A DNA stretch of 64,000 nucleotides, taken from positions 310,001 to 374,000 of the forward strand of contig NCJK01000001.1 in the NCBI GenBank assembly GCA_002282445.1, written 5' to 3'. The notes below the pieces were generated by a model. It had not been told where the DNA came from, ran no database searches, and worked only from the letters and a program-made list of their open reading frames with translations. The translations under genes were made by a program, and so were the position numbers. Positions 35,227-44,462 of this stretch are shown here, one piece after another; position 1 is the first letter of the stretch; each line of letters starts with the position of its first letter. This stretch comes from Burkholderiales bacterium 39-55-53. Its GTDB lineage: Bacteria > Pseudomonadota > Gammaproteobacteria > Burkholderiales > Burkholderiaceae_C.

Positions 35227-36446
35227 ACTTTTCTGTTTCGGTAGTTTTCTAAGAATTTTGCGATGCGTGAGATGGCCTCACGCAAGTCGTCTTCGTGGGG
35301 TAAGAACACGATACGGAAATGGTCCGTGGTCTTCCAGTTAAAGCCCGTGCCCTGCACCAACATCACCTTGGTTTCTTGGAGCAATTCCAAGAAAAACTGT
35401 TGGTCATCTTTGATGGGGTACACCTTGGGGTCCAAACGCGGGAACATGTACAGCGCAGCTTGCGGCTTCACACACGTGACACCAGGAATGGTGGTGATGA
35501 GTTCGTAGGCCAAGTCACGCTGCTTGCGCAAACGACCACCATCGCCCACCAAATCGTTGATGCTTTGGTAACCCCCCAAGGCTGTTTGAATCGCCCACTG
35601 GCCTGGCACGTTGGCACACAAGCGCATGTTCGAGAGCATGTTGAGGCCATCGATGTAATCGGCTGCAGGCCTTTTGTCGCCAGACACCACCAACCAGCCC
35701 GCGCGATAACCGCATGAGCGGTAGCTTTTGGATAGCGAGTTGAAGGTGAGCGTCAACACATCTTCGCTCAAGCTGGCAAGGGGCGTGTGTTTGACGCCGT
35801 CGTACAAGACCTTGTCATAAACCTCATCGGCAAAAATGATCAAGCCGTGCTTGCGTGCGAGTTCGACGATTTGCATCAGCAACTCATCGGAGTACAAAGC
35901 ACCCGTTGGGTTGTTGGGGTTGATGACCACAATGCCCTTGGTGTTCTTAGTGATCTTCGAGCGAATGTCTTCGATGTCAGGCATCCAACCATTCGCTTCG
36001 TCACACACATAGTGCACCGGTGTGCCGCCAGACAAACTGACTGCAGCAGTCCACAGTGGGTAATCAGGCGCAGGCAACAGCATCTCGTCACCGTTGTTGA
36101 GCAAGCCATTGGTGGCCATGACGATGAGTTCACTCGCACCATTGCCGAGGTAAATGTCATCGAGCGTGACGCCTTTGATGCCTTGCTTTTGCGTCTCGTG
36201 CATCACCGCTTTGCGGGCGCCAAAAATGCCTTTGCTGTCCGAGTAGCCCGCCGAGGTCGGCAGGTTGCGGATCATGTCTTGCTGAATTTCTTCGGGCGCA
36301 TCAAAGCCAAACACAGCCAAATTGCCGATGTTGAGTTTGATGATCTTGTGGCCTTCCTCCTCCATTTGACGCGCTCGGTCCATGATGGGACCGCGAATGT
36401 CATAACAGACGTTGGACAGCTTGTTGGATTTTTGGATCTTCTTCAA
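35223..36446 (-). CDS. Alanine-type aminotransferase (AlaA/AlaC family)
   Basis: A 407-residue class I PLP aminotransferase. Visible elements are NGASELIVMA, NPNNPTGALYSDE, DEVYDKVLYDG and SLSKSYRSCGYRAGW with Lys240 as the Schiff-base residue. The N-terminus (SNVCYDIRGPIMDRARQMEEEG) is very like E. coli AlaA, which makes alanine from pyruvate and glutamate. It is the first gene of the hom-thrC-mobB-moeA-moaD-moaE operon; in other Burkholderiales it is likewise placed before hom. Confidence 0.9.
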   Translation of the reverse strand: MKKIQKSNKLSNVCYDIRGPIMDRARQMEEEGHKIIKLNIGNLAVFGFDAPEEIQQDMIRNLPTSAGYSDSKGIFGARKAVMHETQKQGIKGVTLDDIYLGNGASELIVMATNGLLNNGDEMLLPAPDYPLWTAAVSLSGGTPVHYVCDEANGWMPDIEDIRSKITKNTKGIVVINPNNPTGALYSDELLMQIVELARKHGLIIFADEVYDKVLYDGVKHTPLASLSEDVLTLTFNSLSKSYRSCGYRAGWLVVSGDKRPAADYIDGLNMLSNMRLCANVPGQWAIQTALGGYQSINDLVGDGGRLRKQRDLAYELITTIPGVTCVKPQAALYMFPRLDPKVYPIKDDQQFFLELLQETKVMLVQGTGFNWKTTDHFRIVFLPHEDDLREAISRIAKFLENYRNRKV

Positions 36447-36510
36447 AGTCCCTCCGAGGGCTCTTTTACGGTGTGAAACCTATAATTTGACCACAGATCT
36501 CAAGGCATTT

Positions 36511-36897
36511 ATGAAATTACAACCCGATCGCATCGAGACCCAGTCCGTCACAGCCTATGGCCCAGGATGGATTGCCATCCAAGGCGAAAAAATCACCCAC
36601 AGTGTGTTGATCACCTCAGAGGGGCTTCGCCTCGATTGGAATTGCCAAACTTTTGAGGATTTAGGTCCGCAGCACTTTGCGCAATTGGCAGAACTGGATG
36701 TCGAATTGATCATTTTTGGCAGCGGTGAGCGCCTGCGTTTTCCCAAACCCGAATGGCAAGTAGGTTTGATGCAGCGCCGCCTAGGCCTCGAAACCATGGA
36801 CACACAAGCGGCTTGCCGCACCTACAACATCTTGGCAGGCGAACGCCGTAAGGTCGCCGCCGCACTCATCATCGAGCCATCCGCAAGTAGTAAATAA
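36511..36897 (+). CDS. Mth938-like domain protein (DUF498 family)
   Basis: A 128-residue single-domain protein of the Mth938/NDUFAF3 family (ITSEGLRLDW, VELIIFGSGERLRFP, MDTQAACRTYNILAGERRKVAAALI). Members occur beside respiratory-complex or Xcc1710-type genes and have no firm enzymatic role. I start at 36511 (MKLQPDRIETQSV); the 36412 start overlaps the divergent aminotransferase and looks non-coding. Confidence 0.85.
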   Translation: MKLQPDRIETQSVTAYGPGWIAIQGEKITHSVLITSEGLRLDWNCQTFEDLGPQHFAQLAELDVELIIFGSGERLRFPKPEWQVGLMQRRLGLETMDTQAACRTYNILAGERRKVAAALIIEPSASSK

Positions 36898-36975
36898 GAA
36901 CACGCCTAAGCCCCTCATCTTGGGGATGACGCAGTCCTGACGATCAGCTTGGTTTCTAAGTTAAAATATTGAGTT

Positions 36976-37017
36976 GCCGGAAGGGGGCTGTCTCGACAGT
37001 CGCCTCCTTCATCCGGC
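36976..37017 (+). promoter_or_regulatory. Extended hairpin in the leader of the peroxiredoxin gene
   Basis: GCCGGA (36976-36981) pairs with TCCGGC (37012-37017) and encloses a second stem whose core CTGT/ACAG closes the loop CTCG (36988-36999), flanked by a G-rich/C-rich arm. It ends about 30 bases before the ATG and has no T run, so it is not a terminator. A TAAAAT box just upstream (36962-36967) could be a -10. It may be a leader structure; no known RNA family is claimed. Confidence 0.4.
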
Positions 37018-37047
37018 CGTCTGAACTGTCACACCTGATTGAGCGCT

Positions 37048-37539
37048 ATGGCAATTGTTGTCAACAAACCCCTCCCCGAATTTGAAGCCAATGCAACAGG
37101 CGGCATCAAGGTAAGCAACACCTCGCACAACGGCCAAATGATGGTCTTGTACTTTTACCCAAAGGACAACACGCCTGGCTGCACCACTGAAGCCATGCAG
37201 TTTCGCGATAAGTACAAAGATTTCGTCAAGGCCGGCGCCTTGGTGTTTGGCGTGTCACGCGACAACATGAAGTCGCACGACGAATTCAAAACCAAACTCG
37301 AACTGCCCTTTGAGCTGATTGCCGACACAGAAGAAAAAATGTGCCACATGTTTGGCGTCGTGAAAAACAAAATCATGTATGGCAAAAAGGTTAAAGGCAT
37401 TGAGCGCAGCACCTTCCTCGTCGGCGCAGACGGCCTTTTGAAAGAAGAATGGCGCGGCCTCAAAGTACCAGGTCACGTGGACGAAGTGCTCAAGGCCGTC
37501 AAAGCCCTCAAGAAAGCCACTGCAGCAGCAGCTGCTTAA
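37048..37539 (+). CDS. bcp: Peroxiredoxin, BCP/PrxQ type, lacking the usual nearby resolving cysteine
   Basis: A 163-residue thiol peroxidase. NTPGCTTEAMQFRD gives peroxidatic Cys45, while the partner expected five residues on (Cys50 in E. coli BCP) is Met50. The only other cysteine is Cys99 (KMCHMF). It may thus act as a 1-Cys enzyme or use Cys99. The C-terminus is Ala/Lys-rich. The ATG at 37048 is taken; a TTG at 37039 is possible. A structured leader precedes it and a terminator follows. Confidence 0.9.
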   Translation: MAIVVNKPLPEFEANATGGIKVSNTSHNGQMMVLYFYPKDNTPGCTTEAMQFRDKYKDFVKAGALVFGVSRDNMKSHDEFKTKLELPFELIADTEEKMCHMFGVVKNKIMYGKKVKGIERSTFLVGADGLLKEEWRGLKVPGHVDEVLKAVKALKKATAAAAA

Positions 37540-37615
37540 ACCCCTCACTCAAAGTGTCACGGAGCTCGGTTATAGTGGCTTCATGACATTGACAGAAGCG
37601 AACACGTTTCCAACG

Positions 37616-37645
37616 AAAAGCCGCCTTGGCCTCCAGGCGGCTTTT
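37616..37645 (+). terminator. Terminator between bcp and phoH
   Basis: The stem AAAAGCCGCCT/AGGCGGCTTTT (11 bp, 8-base loop) is followed on the plus strand by T-rich TCGCTTTTT. It lies 77 bases after bcp and 60 bases before the PIN-PhoH start. A TATAGT box (37571-37576) upstream of it would make a short terminated leader transcript. Confidence 0.8.
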
Positions 37646-37705
37646 TCGCTTTTTACGTCGACGTACATGGTTTCCAACTGCGTTTCAACTCTTTAAGTTT
37701 CATCT

Positions 37706-39346
37706 ATGCCATTGCCTCCTGCCCCTGCCAAACGTGCCGCTTTGTTGAACACCGAGGGCTTAGATGCCGCAACGCCTAAATCGCGCAGCACACGCAAATC
37801 AGCTCCTCGTCGAGAGACCCACGAAGTTGAAGTACCCGTGGTGGCCAAAGCGCCAGTCGCACCACCCCCTTCGCGTAAATCTGAACCCATGCCCGCCTAC
37901 AAAGGCGAGCGCAGAGCTGCCCCTGCTCGCGCCGCTTCACCGAAGAAAAAGAACACCGGTCCGACCAAGCTGTTTGTGCTCGACACCAATGTGCTGATGC
38001 ACGACCCCATGTGCTTGTTCCGCTTTGAAGAACACGATGTGTATTTGCCCATGATCGTGCTCGAAGAGTTGGACAGCAACAAAAAAGGCATGACAGAAGT
38101 GGCGCGCAACGCTCGCCAAACCAGCCGTTCACTCGATGCGTTGGTGGCCTCGCACAATGCAGACATCATCACGGGCATCAAGCTCGATGGCACAGGCCAC
38201 ATGGATGTAGGTGGCCGCTTGTTCTTTCAAACCGAACCACTGAACTTCACCCTACCCTCCAGCCTGCCACAGGGCAAGGCAGACAACCAAATTTTGGGCG
38301 TGGTCGAAGCACTGCGCGTCAGGCACGCACCGCGCGAAGTGGTGTTGGTCTCTAAAGACATCAACATGCGCGTTAAAGCGCGTGCGCTGGGGCTCGCCGC
38401 TGAAGACTACCAAAACGACAAGACCTTGGAAGACGGCGATTTGCTGTATTCAGGTGCCATCGCGCTACCTGAAGACTTCTGGCTCAAGCACGCCAAAGAG
38501 GTGGAGAGCTGGCAAAGCGGCAGCCACACCTTCTACCGCCTGAGCGGCCCGTTGGTGCCCGACCTGCACATCAACCAGTTTGTGTATTACGAGTCTGCTG
38601 GTGAGCCTAGCCTCTACGCCCGCGTGACCGAAATTCGCGGCAACACCGTGGTCCTCAAAACCCTCAAAGACTTCACGCATCTCAAAAATGCTGTGTGGGG
38701 TGTGACCACGCGCAACCGCGAACAAAACTTCGCGATGAACTTACTGACCGACCCAGAGATTGACTTCGTCACCCTCACCGGCACAGCCGGCACAGGCAAG
38801 ACCTTGATGGCTTTGGCTGCAGGCCTCACACAAGTACTGGACGACCGTCGCTACACCGAAATCATCATGACCCGTGCCACGGTGAGCGTGGGCGAAGACA
38901 TTGGTTTCTTGCCCGGAACTGAAGAAGAAAAAATGGGCCCTTGGATGGGTGCGTTGGATGACAACCTCGAAGTGCTGGCCAAAACAGAAACCAGCGCTGG
39001 CGAATGGGGGCGTGCCGCGACCAATGATTTGATTCGCAGCCGCATCAAGATCAAGAGCTTGAACTTCATGCGCGGACGCACGTTCTTGAACAAGTACCTC
39101 ATCATTGATGAAGCCCAAAACTTGACGCCCAAGCAAATGAAAACGCTCATCACGCGTGCGGGCCCCGGCACCAAGATCATCTGCATGGGTAACTTGGCGC
39201 AGATCGATACGCCCTACCTCACCGAAGGCTCGTCTGGTTTGACGTATGCGGTGGATCGCTTCAAGGGATGGCCACATGGCGGCCACATCACGCTGGCTCG
39301 CGGCGAGCGCTCTCGCTTGGCGGACTTCGCTAGCGAAGTGCTTTGA
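37706..39346 (+). CDS. PIN-PhoH fusion ATPase/ribonuclease (PhoH2-like)
   Basis: A 546-residue protein. Residues 1-85 are Pro/Ala/Arg-rich and probably disordered. Residues about 87-230 are a PIN nuclease domain (FVLDTNVLMHD with Asp93, EELDSNKKG, and the later acidic residues). The PhoH helicase-like ATPase follows, with Walker A GTAGTGKT (about 359-366) and Walker B IIDEAQNL. Mycobacterial PhoH2 proteins of this build act as RNA helicase/RNase. It stands alone, before convergent dnaB. Calling it only phoH would understate the PIN domain. Confidence 0.93.
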   Translation: MPLPPAPAKRAALLNTEGLDAATPKSRSTRKSAPRRETHEVEVPVVAKAPVAPPPSRKSEPMPAYKGERRAAPARAASPKKKNTGPTKLFVLDTNVLMHDPMCLFRFEEHDVYLPMIVLEELDSNKKGMTEVARNARQTSRSLDALVASHNADIITGIKLDGTGHMDVGGRLFFQTEPLNFTLPSSLPQGKADNQILGVVEALRVRHAPREVVLVSKDINMRVKARALGLAAEDYQNDKTLEDGDLLYSGAIALPEDFWLKHAKEVESWQSGSHTFYRLSGPLVPDLHINQFVYYESAGEPSLYARVTEIRGNTVVLKTLKDFTHLKNAVWGVTTRNREQNFAMNLLTDPEIDFVTLTGTAGTGKTLMALAAGLTQVLDDRRYTEIIMTRATVSVGEDIGFLPGTEEEKMGPWMGALDDNLEVLAKTETSAGEWGRAATNDLIRSRIKIKSLNFMRGRTFLNKYLIIDEAQNLTPKQMKTLITRAGPGTKIICMGNLAQIDTPYLTEGSSGLTYAVDRFKGWPHGGHITLARGERSRLADFASEVL

Positions 39347-39395
39347 TGCTCACTTAACGCTTCAACCGCGTTAGGTGAAGCTTGAGTGGTCGCTT

Positions 39396-40808
39396 TTAGT
39401 AGTCGCCACCACTGCTGTAGCCACTGGCCAAGCTTTCGAACTTGGTGAGTGGCTTCAAGAAGGCCAGCTTGACGGTCCCGGTGGGGCCGTTACGCTGCTT
39501 GCCAATAATGACCTCGGCCACGCCTGGCTCTTTGGACTCTTTGTTGTAGTAGTCGTCGCGGTAGATAAACATGATCACGTCCGCGTCCTGCTCAATAGCG
39601 CCTGATTCACGCAAGTCACTCATCATGGGGCGTTTGTCGGTGCGTTGTTCCACACTTCGGTTGAGCTGAGACAGCGCAATCACTGGGCATTGCAGTTCTT
39701 TGGCCAACATCTTCAAGCCGCGAGAAATTTCGCCAATCTCGGTCGCACGGTTGTCACCACCACTGCTGCTTGAGCCGCTCATGAGCTGCAAATAGTCGAC
39801 CACAATGAGGCCGAGCTTGCCGCATTGACGCGACAAACGACGCGCGTTGGCGCGCAGCTCACTTGGTGTGAGGCCCGGCGTTTCGTCAATGTGCAACGAC
39901 ACATTGCGTAGTTTCTCAATGGCCTCCGTCAAGCGTGGCCACTCGTCATCGCTCAACTTACCCGTACGCAAATGGCCTTGGTCCACGCGACCAATTGAGC
40001 CCACGATACGAACCGCCAATTGCGCTGCACCCATCTCCATCGAGAACACAGCAACTGGCAGACCTTCGTTCAAGGCCACGTGCTCGGCAATGTTGATGGC
40101 CAAGGCTGTTTTACCCATTGACGGACGCGCCGCCAAGACGATCAAATCACCGGGCTGAAGGCCTGAGGTCATGCGATCAAAGTCGATGAAGCCCGTGGGC
40201 ACGCCTGTGATGTCGTTTTGGTTGTCCGCCATCTCTTGTACGCGGTCTAACAAATCCACCACCAACTGAGGCATGGCCTGAAAGCCCTGCTTCATGCGCG
40301 AGCCTTCTTCACCGATGTTGAAGATTTTTTGTTCGGCCTCGTCCAAGATTTGGGCCACTGCCCTGCCCTGTGTGTTGAAGGCATTGGTGGCGATTTCATC
40401 GCTGGCCGTCACCAACTTGCGCAGGATGGAACGCTCACGCACGATCTCGGCATAACGACGAATATTGCTCGCGCTTGGCACGTATTGCGCCAACGCATTG
40501 AGGTAACCCAAGCCGCCGATTTCTTCAGCCTTGCCCAAGGCTTGTAAGTGCTCGTACACCGTGATCACGTCAGCCGGGCGGCTGGTGTTCACCAGTGCGC
40601 CAATGGCGGCATAAACCTGTTTGTGTTCGTAACGGTAGAAATCACCGTCCACCAGCAAGTCACCCACGCGATCCCATGCGCCGTTGTCCAGCAACAAGCC
40701 GCCCAACACGCTGGACTCGGCCTCGATGGAGTGCGGAGGGATGCGCAGTTGTGCGATTTGCTGGTCGTGGGAGAAGCTTTCTTCAAAGCTGGGCGATGCG
40801 GCAGACAT
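39396..40808 (-). CDS. dnaB: Replicative DNA helicase
   Basis: The hexameric 5'-3' helicase of the replication fork. The 470-residue protein has the N-terminal DnaG-interacting domain (HSIEAESSVLGGLLLDN, about 22-125) and the RecA-like domain with Walker A ARPSMGKTALA and the DnaB segment LSQLNRSVEQR. No intein interrupts it. MSAASPSFEES (40808) is the chosen start; 40850 adds 14 residues. It follows the ribosomal rpsF-priB-rpsR-rplI genes after a terminator. Confidence 0.97.
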   Translation of the reverse strand: MSAASPSFEESFSHDQQIAQLRIPPHSIEAESSVLGGLLLDNGAWDRVGDLLVDGDFYRYEHKQVYAAIGALVNTSRPADVITVYEHLQALGKAEEIGGLGYLNALAQYVPSASNIRRYAEIVRERSILRKLVTASDEIATNAFNTQGRAVAQILDEAEQKIFNIGEEGSRMKQGFQAMPQLVVDLLDRVQEMADNQNDITGVPTGFIDFDRMTSGLQPGDLIVLAARPSMGKTALAINIAEHVALNEGLPVAVFSMEMGAAQLAVRIVGSIGRVDQGHLRTGKLSDDEWPRLTEAIEKLRNVSLHIDETPGLTPSELRANARRLSRQCGKLGLIVVDYLQLMSGSSSSGGDNRATEIGEISRGLKMLAKELQCPVIALSQLNRSVEQRTDKRPMMSDLRESGAIEQDADVIMFIYRDDYYNKESKEPGVAEVIIGKQRNGPTGTVKLAFLKPLTKFESLASGYSSGGDY

Positions 40809-40912
40809 AGTGATCCTGTAAAACACACATCCTAAGCCCAGAGGCGTCAAACGCTTGGGATAACTCTGTGGATAAGAGGTGGGTTAGCTGGGGAAATGCA
40901 GAGAACAAATAA

Positions 40913-40938
40913 AAAAGCCGCTCCGAAGAGCGGCTTTT
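40913..40938 (-). terminator. Terminator after rplI
   Basis: On the minus strand AAAAGCCGCTC/GAGCGGCTTTT (11 bp) closes a TTCG tetraloop and continues into TT and ATTTG. It ends the rpsF-priB-rpsR-rplI transcript 16 bases after rplI and separates it from dnaB. Confidence 0.9.
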
Positions 40939-40953
40939 GAGGTGCGGAGAAAC

Positions 40954-41406
40954 TTAAGCTGTCTCGCCTTGCACGTTGACCGTGATTTCAACAATCACGT
41001 CAGTGTGCAGTGCCACGCCCACAGCGCTTTCGCTGACTGTTTTGATGGGGCCGTGAGGCATACGGATTTGAGCTTTAGCCACTGCGAAACCTTCTTTTGT
41101 CAACGCTTCAGCGATGTCATGGTTGGTCACGGAGCCGAACAAACGACCGTCCACACCCGCTTTTTGGCTGAGTTTGATGACTTTGCCAGTCAACTTCTCG
41201 CCTTGAGCTTGTGCAGCAGCCAATTTTTCAGCAGCAGCTTTTTCGAGTTCAGCGCGGCGAACTTCGAATTCTTTGATCGCTGTTTCAGTGGCGCGACGAG
41301 CACGGCCTGATGGGATCAAAAAGTTACGGGCGTAACCATCTTTCACACGGACGATTTCGCCGAGGTTGCCGAGGTTCACGACCTTGTCGAGCAGAATAAT
41401 TTGCAT
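40954..41406 (-). CDS. rplI: 50S ribosomal protein L9
   Basis: A 150-residue protein with the L9 N-domain ([32 protein letters not shown] pattern), the long connecting helix rich in Ala/Glu/Lys (about 40-75) and the C-domain. Order and length are standard. It starts 11 bases after rpsR. Confidence 0.98.
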   Translation of the reverse strand: MQIILLDKVVNLGNLGEIVRVKDGYARNFLIPSGRARRATETAIKEFEVRRAELEKAAAEKLAAAQAQGEKLTGKVIKLSQKAGVDGRLFGSVTNHDIAEALTKEGFAVAKAQIRMPHGPIKTVSESAVGVALHTDVIVEITVNVQGETA

Positions 41407-41417
41407 GGTCGGTCTCC

Positions 41418-41699
41418 TTAGATCTTGTGCTGGTCGCTGTATGGCACCAAGGCCAAGAAGCGTGCGCGCTTGATGGCAGTGTTCAGCTGACGTTGGTAAA
41501 TGGCGCGAGTGCCGGTCAGGCGTGCGGGAATGATCTTGCCGTTTTCGGCAATGAAGTCACGCAATGTATCGACGTCTTTGTAGTCGATTTCTTCAACGCC
41601 AGTGACGGTGAAGCGGCAGAAGCGCTTGCGCTTGAAAAGCAATGATTGCGTGTTGCGCTTTGGGCGCTTGTCTTTGTTGAATTTCTTGAATGTGGCCAT
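41418..41699 (-). CDS. rpsR: 30S ribosomal protein S18
   Basis: A 93-residue basic protein of the small-subunit platform, partner of S6. The segments [23 protein letters not shown] and [28 protein letters not shown] are diagnostic. It lies between priB and rplI. Confidence 0.98.
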   Translation of the reverse strand: MATFKKFNKDKRPKRNTQSLLFKRKRFCRFTVTGVEEIDYKDVDTLRDFIAENGKIIPARLTGTRAIYQRQLNTAIKRARFLALVPYSDQHKI

Positions 41700-41711
41700 G
41701 ATCTGGGCCTC

Positions 41712-42002
41712 CTATGAAATTTGCTGAAAATCTTGAATATGAAAAACGACGTTTTTGCTGTTACGAGGTGAGGCTAAAAAGCCGCTGAACTGCCAAAGGC
41801 TACCGAGGGGAAGTTGAGCGAGACGCTCAGCTAGGGATCCCAAGGCGACTGTTTTGACGGTTGCTTTGACTTGTCGCTTTTGCCCTGCCTCTTGTATTTC
41901 AGACTCGTGTTCGAGACTCAAATCAATGGCGGGTAAACCGGCTGGGGTGTATCGCAGGGCCGAGGCTTCTACAACACAAGCATTCAAAACAACGTGGTTC
42001 AA
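41712..42002 (-). CDS. priB: Primosomal replication protein N
   Basis: A 96-residue OB-fold single-stranded-DNA-binding protein that helps PriA restart stalled forks. LPAIDLSLEHESEIQEAG and the C-terminal SPRNSKNVVFHIQDF match the short proteobacterial PriB. Its place between rpsF and rpsR is diagnostic, and dnaB follows the cluster. Confidence 0.94.
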   Translation of the reverse strand: MNHVVLNACVVEASALRYTPAGLPAIDLSLEHESEIQEAGQKRQVKATVKTVALGSLAERLAQLPLGSLWQFSGFLASPRNSKNVVFHIQDFQQIS

Positions 42003-42022
42003 ACCTTGTAATGAGTCAGCAA

Positions 42023-42388
42023 TTAGCCCGCGAACTCAGCTTGCTGGTTCTTGCGAGCTTCTTCGCGCTCGACTGTCTTCATCATGATGGAAGGCGCAGT
42101 GTCGGCCTTCTTACGCAAGACAGTCATGTGACGCAACACAGCATCGTTGAACTTGAACGCGTGTTCGAGTTCAGACATCACAGCTTGGCTAGCTTCGATG
42201 TTCAAGCAAATGTAGTGAGCTTTGGCAAGCTTGTTGATCATGTAGGCCAACTGGCGGCGACCCCAGTCTTCCGTACGATGAATAGCACCACCACCTGCGG
42301 TGATCATGCCTTTGTAACGCTCCAGCATGGCTGGAACTTGTTCGCTTTGATCCGGGTGGATCAACAAAATGATTTCGTAATGACGCAT
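42023..42388 (-). CDS. rpsF: 30S ribosomal protein S6
   Basis: A 121-residue protein ([21 protein letters not shown]) with the S6 ferredoxin-like fold and a charged tail ([15 protein letters not shown]). I start at 42388, after AAGGAGTGTCC; the frame continues to 42451 without family similarity. It is the first gene of the rpsF operon. Confidence 0.98.
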   Translation of the reverse strand: MRHYEIILLIHPDQSEQVPAMLERYKGMITAGGGAIHRTEDWGRRQLAYMINKLAKAHYICLNIEASQAVMSELEHAFKFNDAVLRHMTVLRKKADTAPSIMMKTVEREEARKNQQAEFAG

Positions 42389-42461
42389 GGACACTCCTTG
42401 TGGATATGAAGCTGCCTGCGGCGTCTGACGCTGGCAGCAAGGGAAAAGCACACGATTATAG

Positions 42462-44462
42462 TCAATTTTTAAGCGTTTTGGACAGCTTGCTGCCTAGATA
42501 ACCAAACAGCAAGCCCACTGGAACACCAAAAACGCCAGCGCAAACAGGATCCAACCCCAACCACACGGTGTCGGAAGGTTGCAATTTCAAATGCATTTGC
42601 AACCAAGGATGGTTAGCCGCAATGTAGTAAAGCGTGATTAGCAAACCCGACACCATGGCCATCAAAGCCCCCACGCGGTTCATGCCGCGCCAGTAGATGC
42701 CCAACAACAGAACAGGAAAAAACGTTGCCGCCGCTAACGAGAATGCACTGGTGACCCAAAACAAAATGCTCACAGGTCGGTTGGTCGCAAACCATGCGGC
42801 CAACAAAGCCACCACCATCAGCAAAATTTTGGACAACATCACACGACGCAAAGGTGGCGCATTAGGTGACGCAGTCTGGAAGTAAAGGTCTTGCGCCAAA
42901 GCGTTTGAAATCGTCAAGAGCAAACCGTCAGCAGTAGACAACGCCGCGGCTAAAGCACCGGCAGCTAAAAGCCCAATGAACACCGACGAAATATGGGTCA
43001 TTTCAGGCAGCCCGAGCACCAAGTAATCGTTGAACAGTCGAATGTCGGCAAACTGAACGATGCCATCTTGGTTGTGGTCTTGAATACTCAGAAGTGCTAA
43101 CTTACGCAGCTTCAAGCGATCTGCCCAATCTGGCAAATGGTCTAAATGTGCACCTACCAAATCGGTCAGAACATAAGACTTGAGCAAGACCGCTAAAGAC
43201 GATGCGCAGAGATACACCACCACAATGAAAGCCAAGGCCCACACCACGGAACGTTGGGCTTGTAGTGGCGTTGCAGTGGTGTAGGAGCGAACAAGGATGT
43301 GAGGCAGGGATGCGGTACCCAGCATCAAACAGAAAATCAAGGCTAGGGTGTTGTTCCACCCGGGGTTCCATCCCTCTAAATTGGGCACCTGAAAACCAAC
43401 GGGTCTCTGAATGGCCTGCCTCAAAACCTCGCGCTCAACTTGCCAAGCAGAGACCAATCGATCGACGGATATTTCTCGCCAAGCCGGATTGGCCTCTAAT
43501 TTTTGTATTTCACGCAAAGGTGCGTTCTCAGCTTTCGCTTTGGCGACTTGCTTGGCGATGCTTTGACGCTCCATCTCACGCGCTTTGATGGGATCAGCGA
43601 TTTTGATATCAAGCTGAGAGATGCGCTGATGGATGGCAGCACGTGTTTCTAGCTCGGCAGGATCAGCCTGAATTTGCTTGGCGCGCACTTGAATCTCAGG
43701 CAGCGACTGAACTGCGGCCACAGTCACAAATGGATGGCCATGCGTCTTAAACGACACCGCCATCGCCAACACCACCATCGACACCACAATCACGACAATC
43801 TGCACCACCTGAGTCCAAGTGACTGCCCGCATGCCGCCCAGAAATGAACACAGCAGCACGCCCCCTAAAGCCAAGAAGACGCCCAACTCAAAGGTCAAGC
43901 CCGAAAGCATCGAGGCCACTAAACCGATACCGTAAATTTGGGCTACCAAGTAGATGCTGGAGCACAAAATAGCACCCCACGCAGCCAACCAACGCACAGC
44001 TGCACTGTCAAAGCGTCGGCCCAAAAAATCAGGGATCGTGATGGCTTGCGACTGGTTGAGTTTGGCGGCAAATAAGAAGCCCAACAAACAAAAACCACCC
44101 GTCCAGCCCAAAAGATAAGACAAACCACCGGGATGCTGCCCGTCGCCGACAAAGCCATCTGACAAAAGCAAGCCAGTCAATCCAATGAATGACGCAGCAG
44201 AAATCCAATCGGCTGCTGTTGCCATGCCGTTGACAGGTGCACTGATACGCCGGCCAGCCACAAAATACTCTTCCGGATTGGCGGTCCTGCAAAACATGCC
44301 GATCAGCGCGTAGCCGATGATGGACACCACCAAGAAGAAACCGTTGACAACGCCCTTAGGCACGCCGGCAAAGTCAGCCAGCAACAGCAGGAGTGTTAAG
44401 AACACCAACCCAGCAAAGCTGAGCGACAACAGTCGCCAAGGTAAAGCATTAAGGTGCTTCAT
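42462..44462 (-). CDS. Sodium:solute symporter, VC_2705-like large subunit
   Basis: A 666-residue inner-membrane symporter of the SSS family (acetate permease-like) with about 13 helices. The Na/solute core is seen as [17 protein letters not shown] (79-95) and the sodium-site region [19 protein letters not shown] (about 502-522). Two insertions stand out: a charged coiled-coil stretch (about 255-350) and a periplasmic or cytoplasmic loop with an EF-hand-like sequence at 462-473 (Asp462, Asn464, Asp466, Gly467, Asp473). It overlaps the small subunit gene by 14 bases. The substrate is probably a short organic acid, by family only. Confidence 0.88.
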   Translation of the reverse strand: MKHLNALPWRLLSLSFAGLVFLTLLLLLADFAGVPKGVVNGFFLVVSIIGYALIGMFCRTANPEEYFVAGRRISAPVNGMATAADWISAASFIGLTGLLLSDGFVGDGQHPGGLSYLLGWTGGFCLLGFLFAAKLNQSQAITIPDFLGRRFDSAAVRWLAAWGAILCSSIYLVAQIYGIGLVASMLSGLTFELGVFLALGGVLLCSFLGGMRAVTWTQVVQIVVIVVSMVVLAMAVSFKTHGHPFVTVAAVQSLPEIQVRAKQIQADPAELETRAAIHQRISQLDIKIADPIKAREMERQSIAKQVAKAKAENAPLREIQKLEANPAWREISVDRLVSAWQVEREVLRQAIQRPVGFQVPNLEGWNPGWNNTLALIFCLMLGTASLPHILVRSYTTATPLQAQRSVVWALAFIVVVYLCASSLAVLLKSYVLTDLVGAHLDHLPDWADRLKLRKLALLSIQDHNQDGIVQFADIRLFNDYLVLGLPEMTHISSVFIGLLAAGALAAALSTADGLLLTISNALAQDLYFQTASPNAPPLRRVMLSKILLMVVALLAAWFATNRPVSILFWVTSAFSLAAATFFPVLLLGIYWRGMNRVGALMAMVSGLLITLYYIAANHPWLQMHLKLQPSDTVWLGLDPVCAGVFGVPVGLLFGYLGSKLSKTLKN

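Noticed and set aside
36447-36510. Molybdenum-cofactor riboswitch before the alaA-hom-moa operon
   Set aside because: The 64-base gap between divergent starts is too short and no extended fold is evident.
37583-37696. 37-codon frame (MTLTEANTF...) before PIN-PhoH
   Set aside because: It spans the terminator and has no ribosome-binding site; the terminator explains the sequence better.
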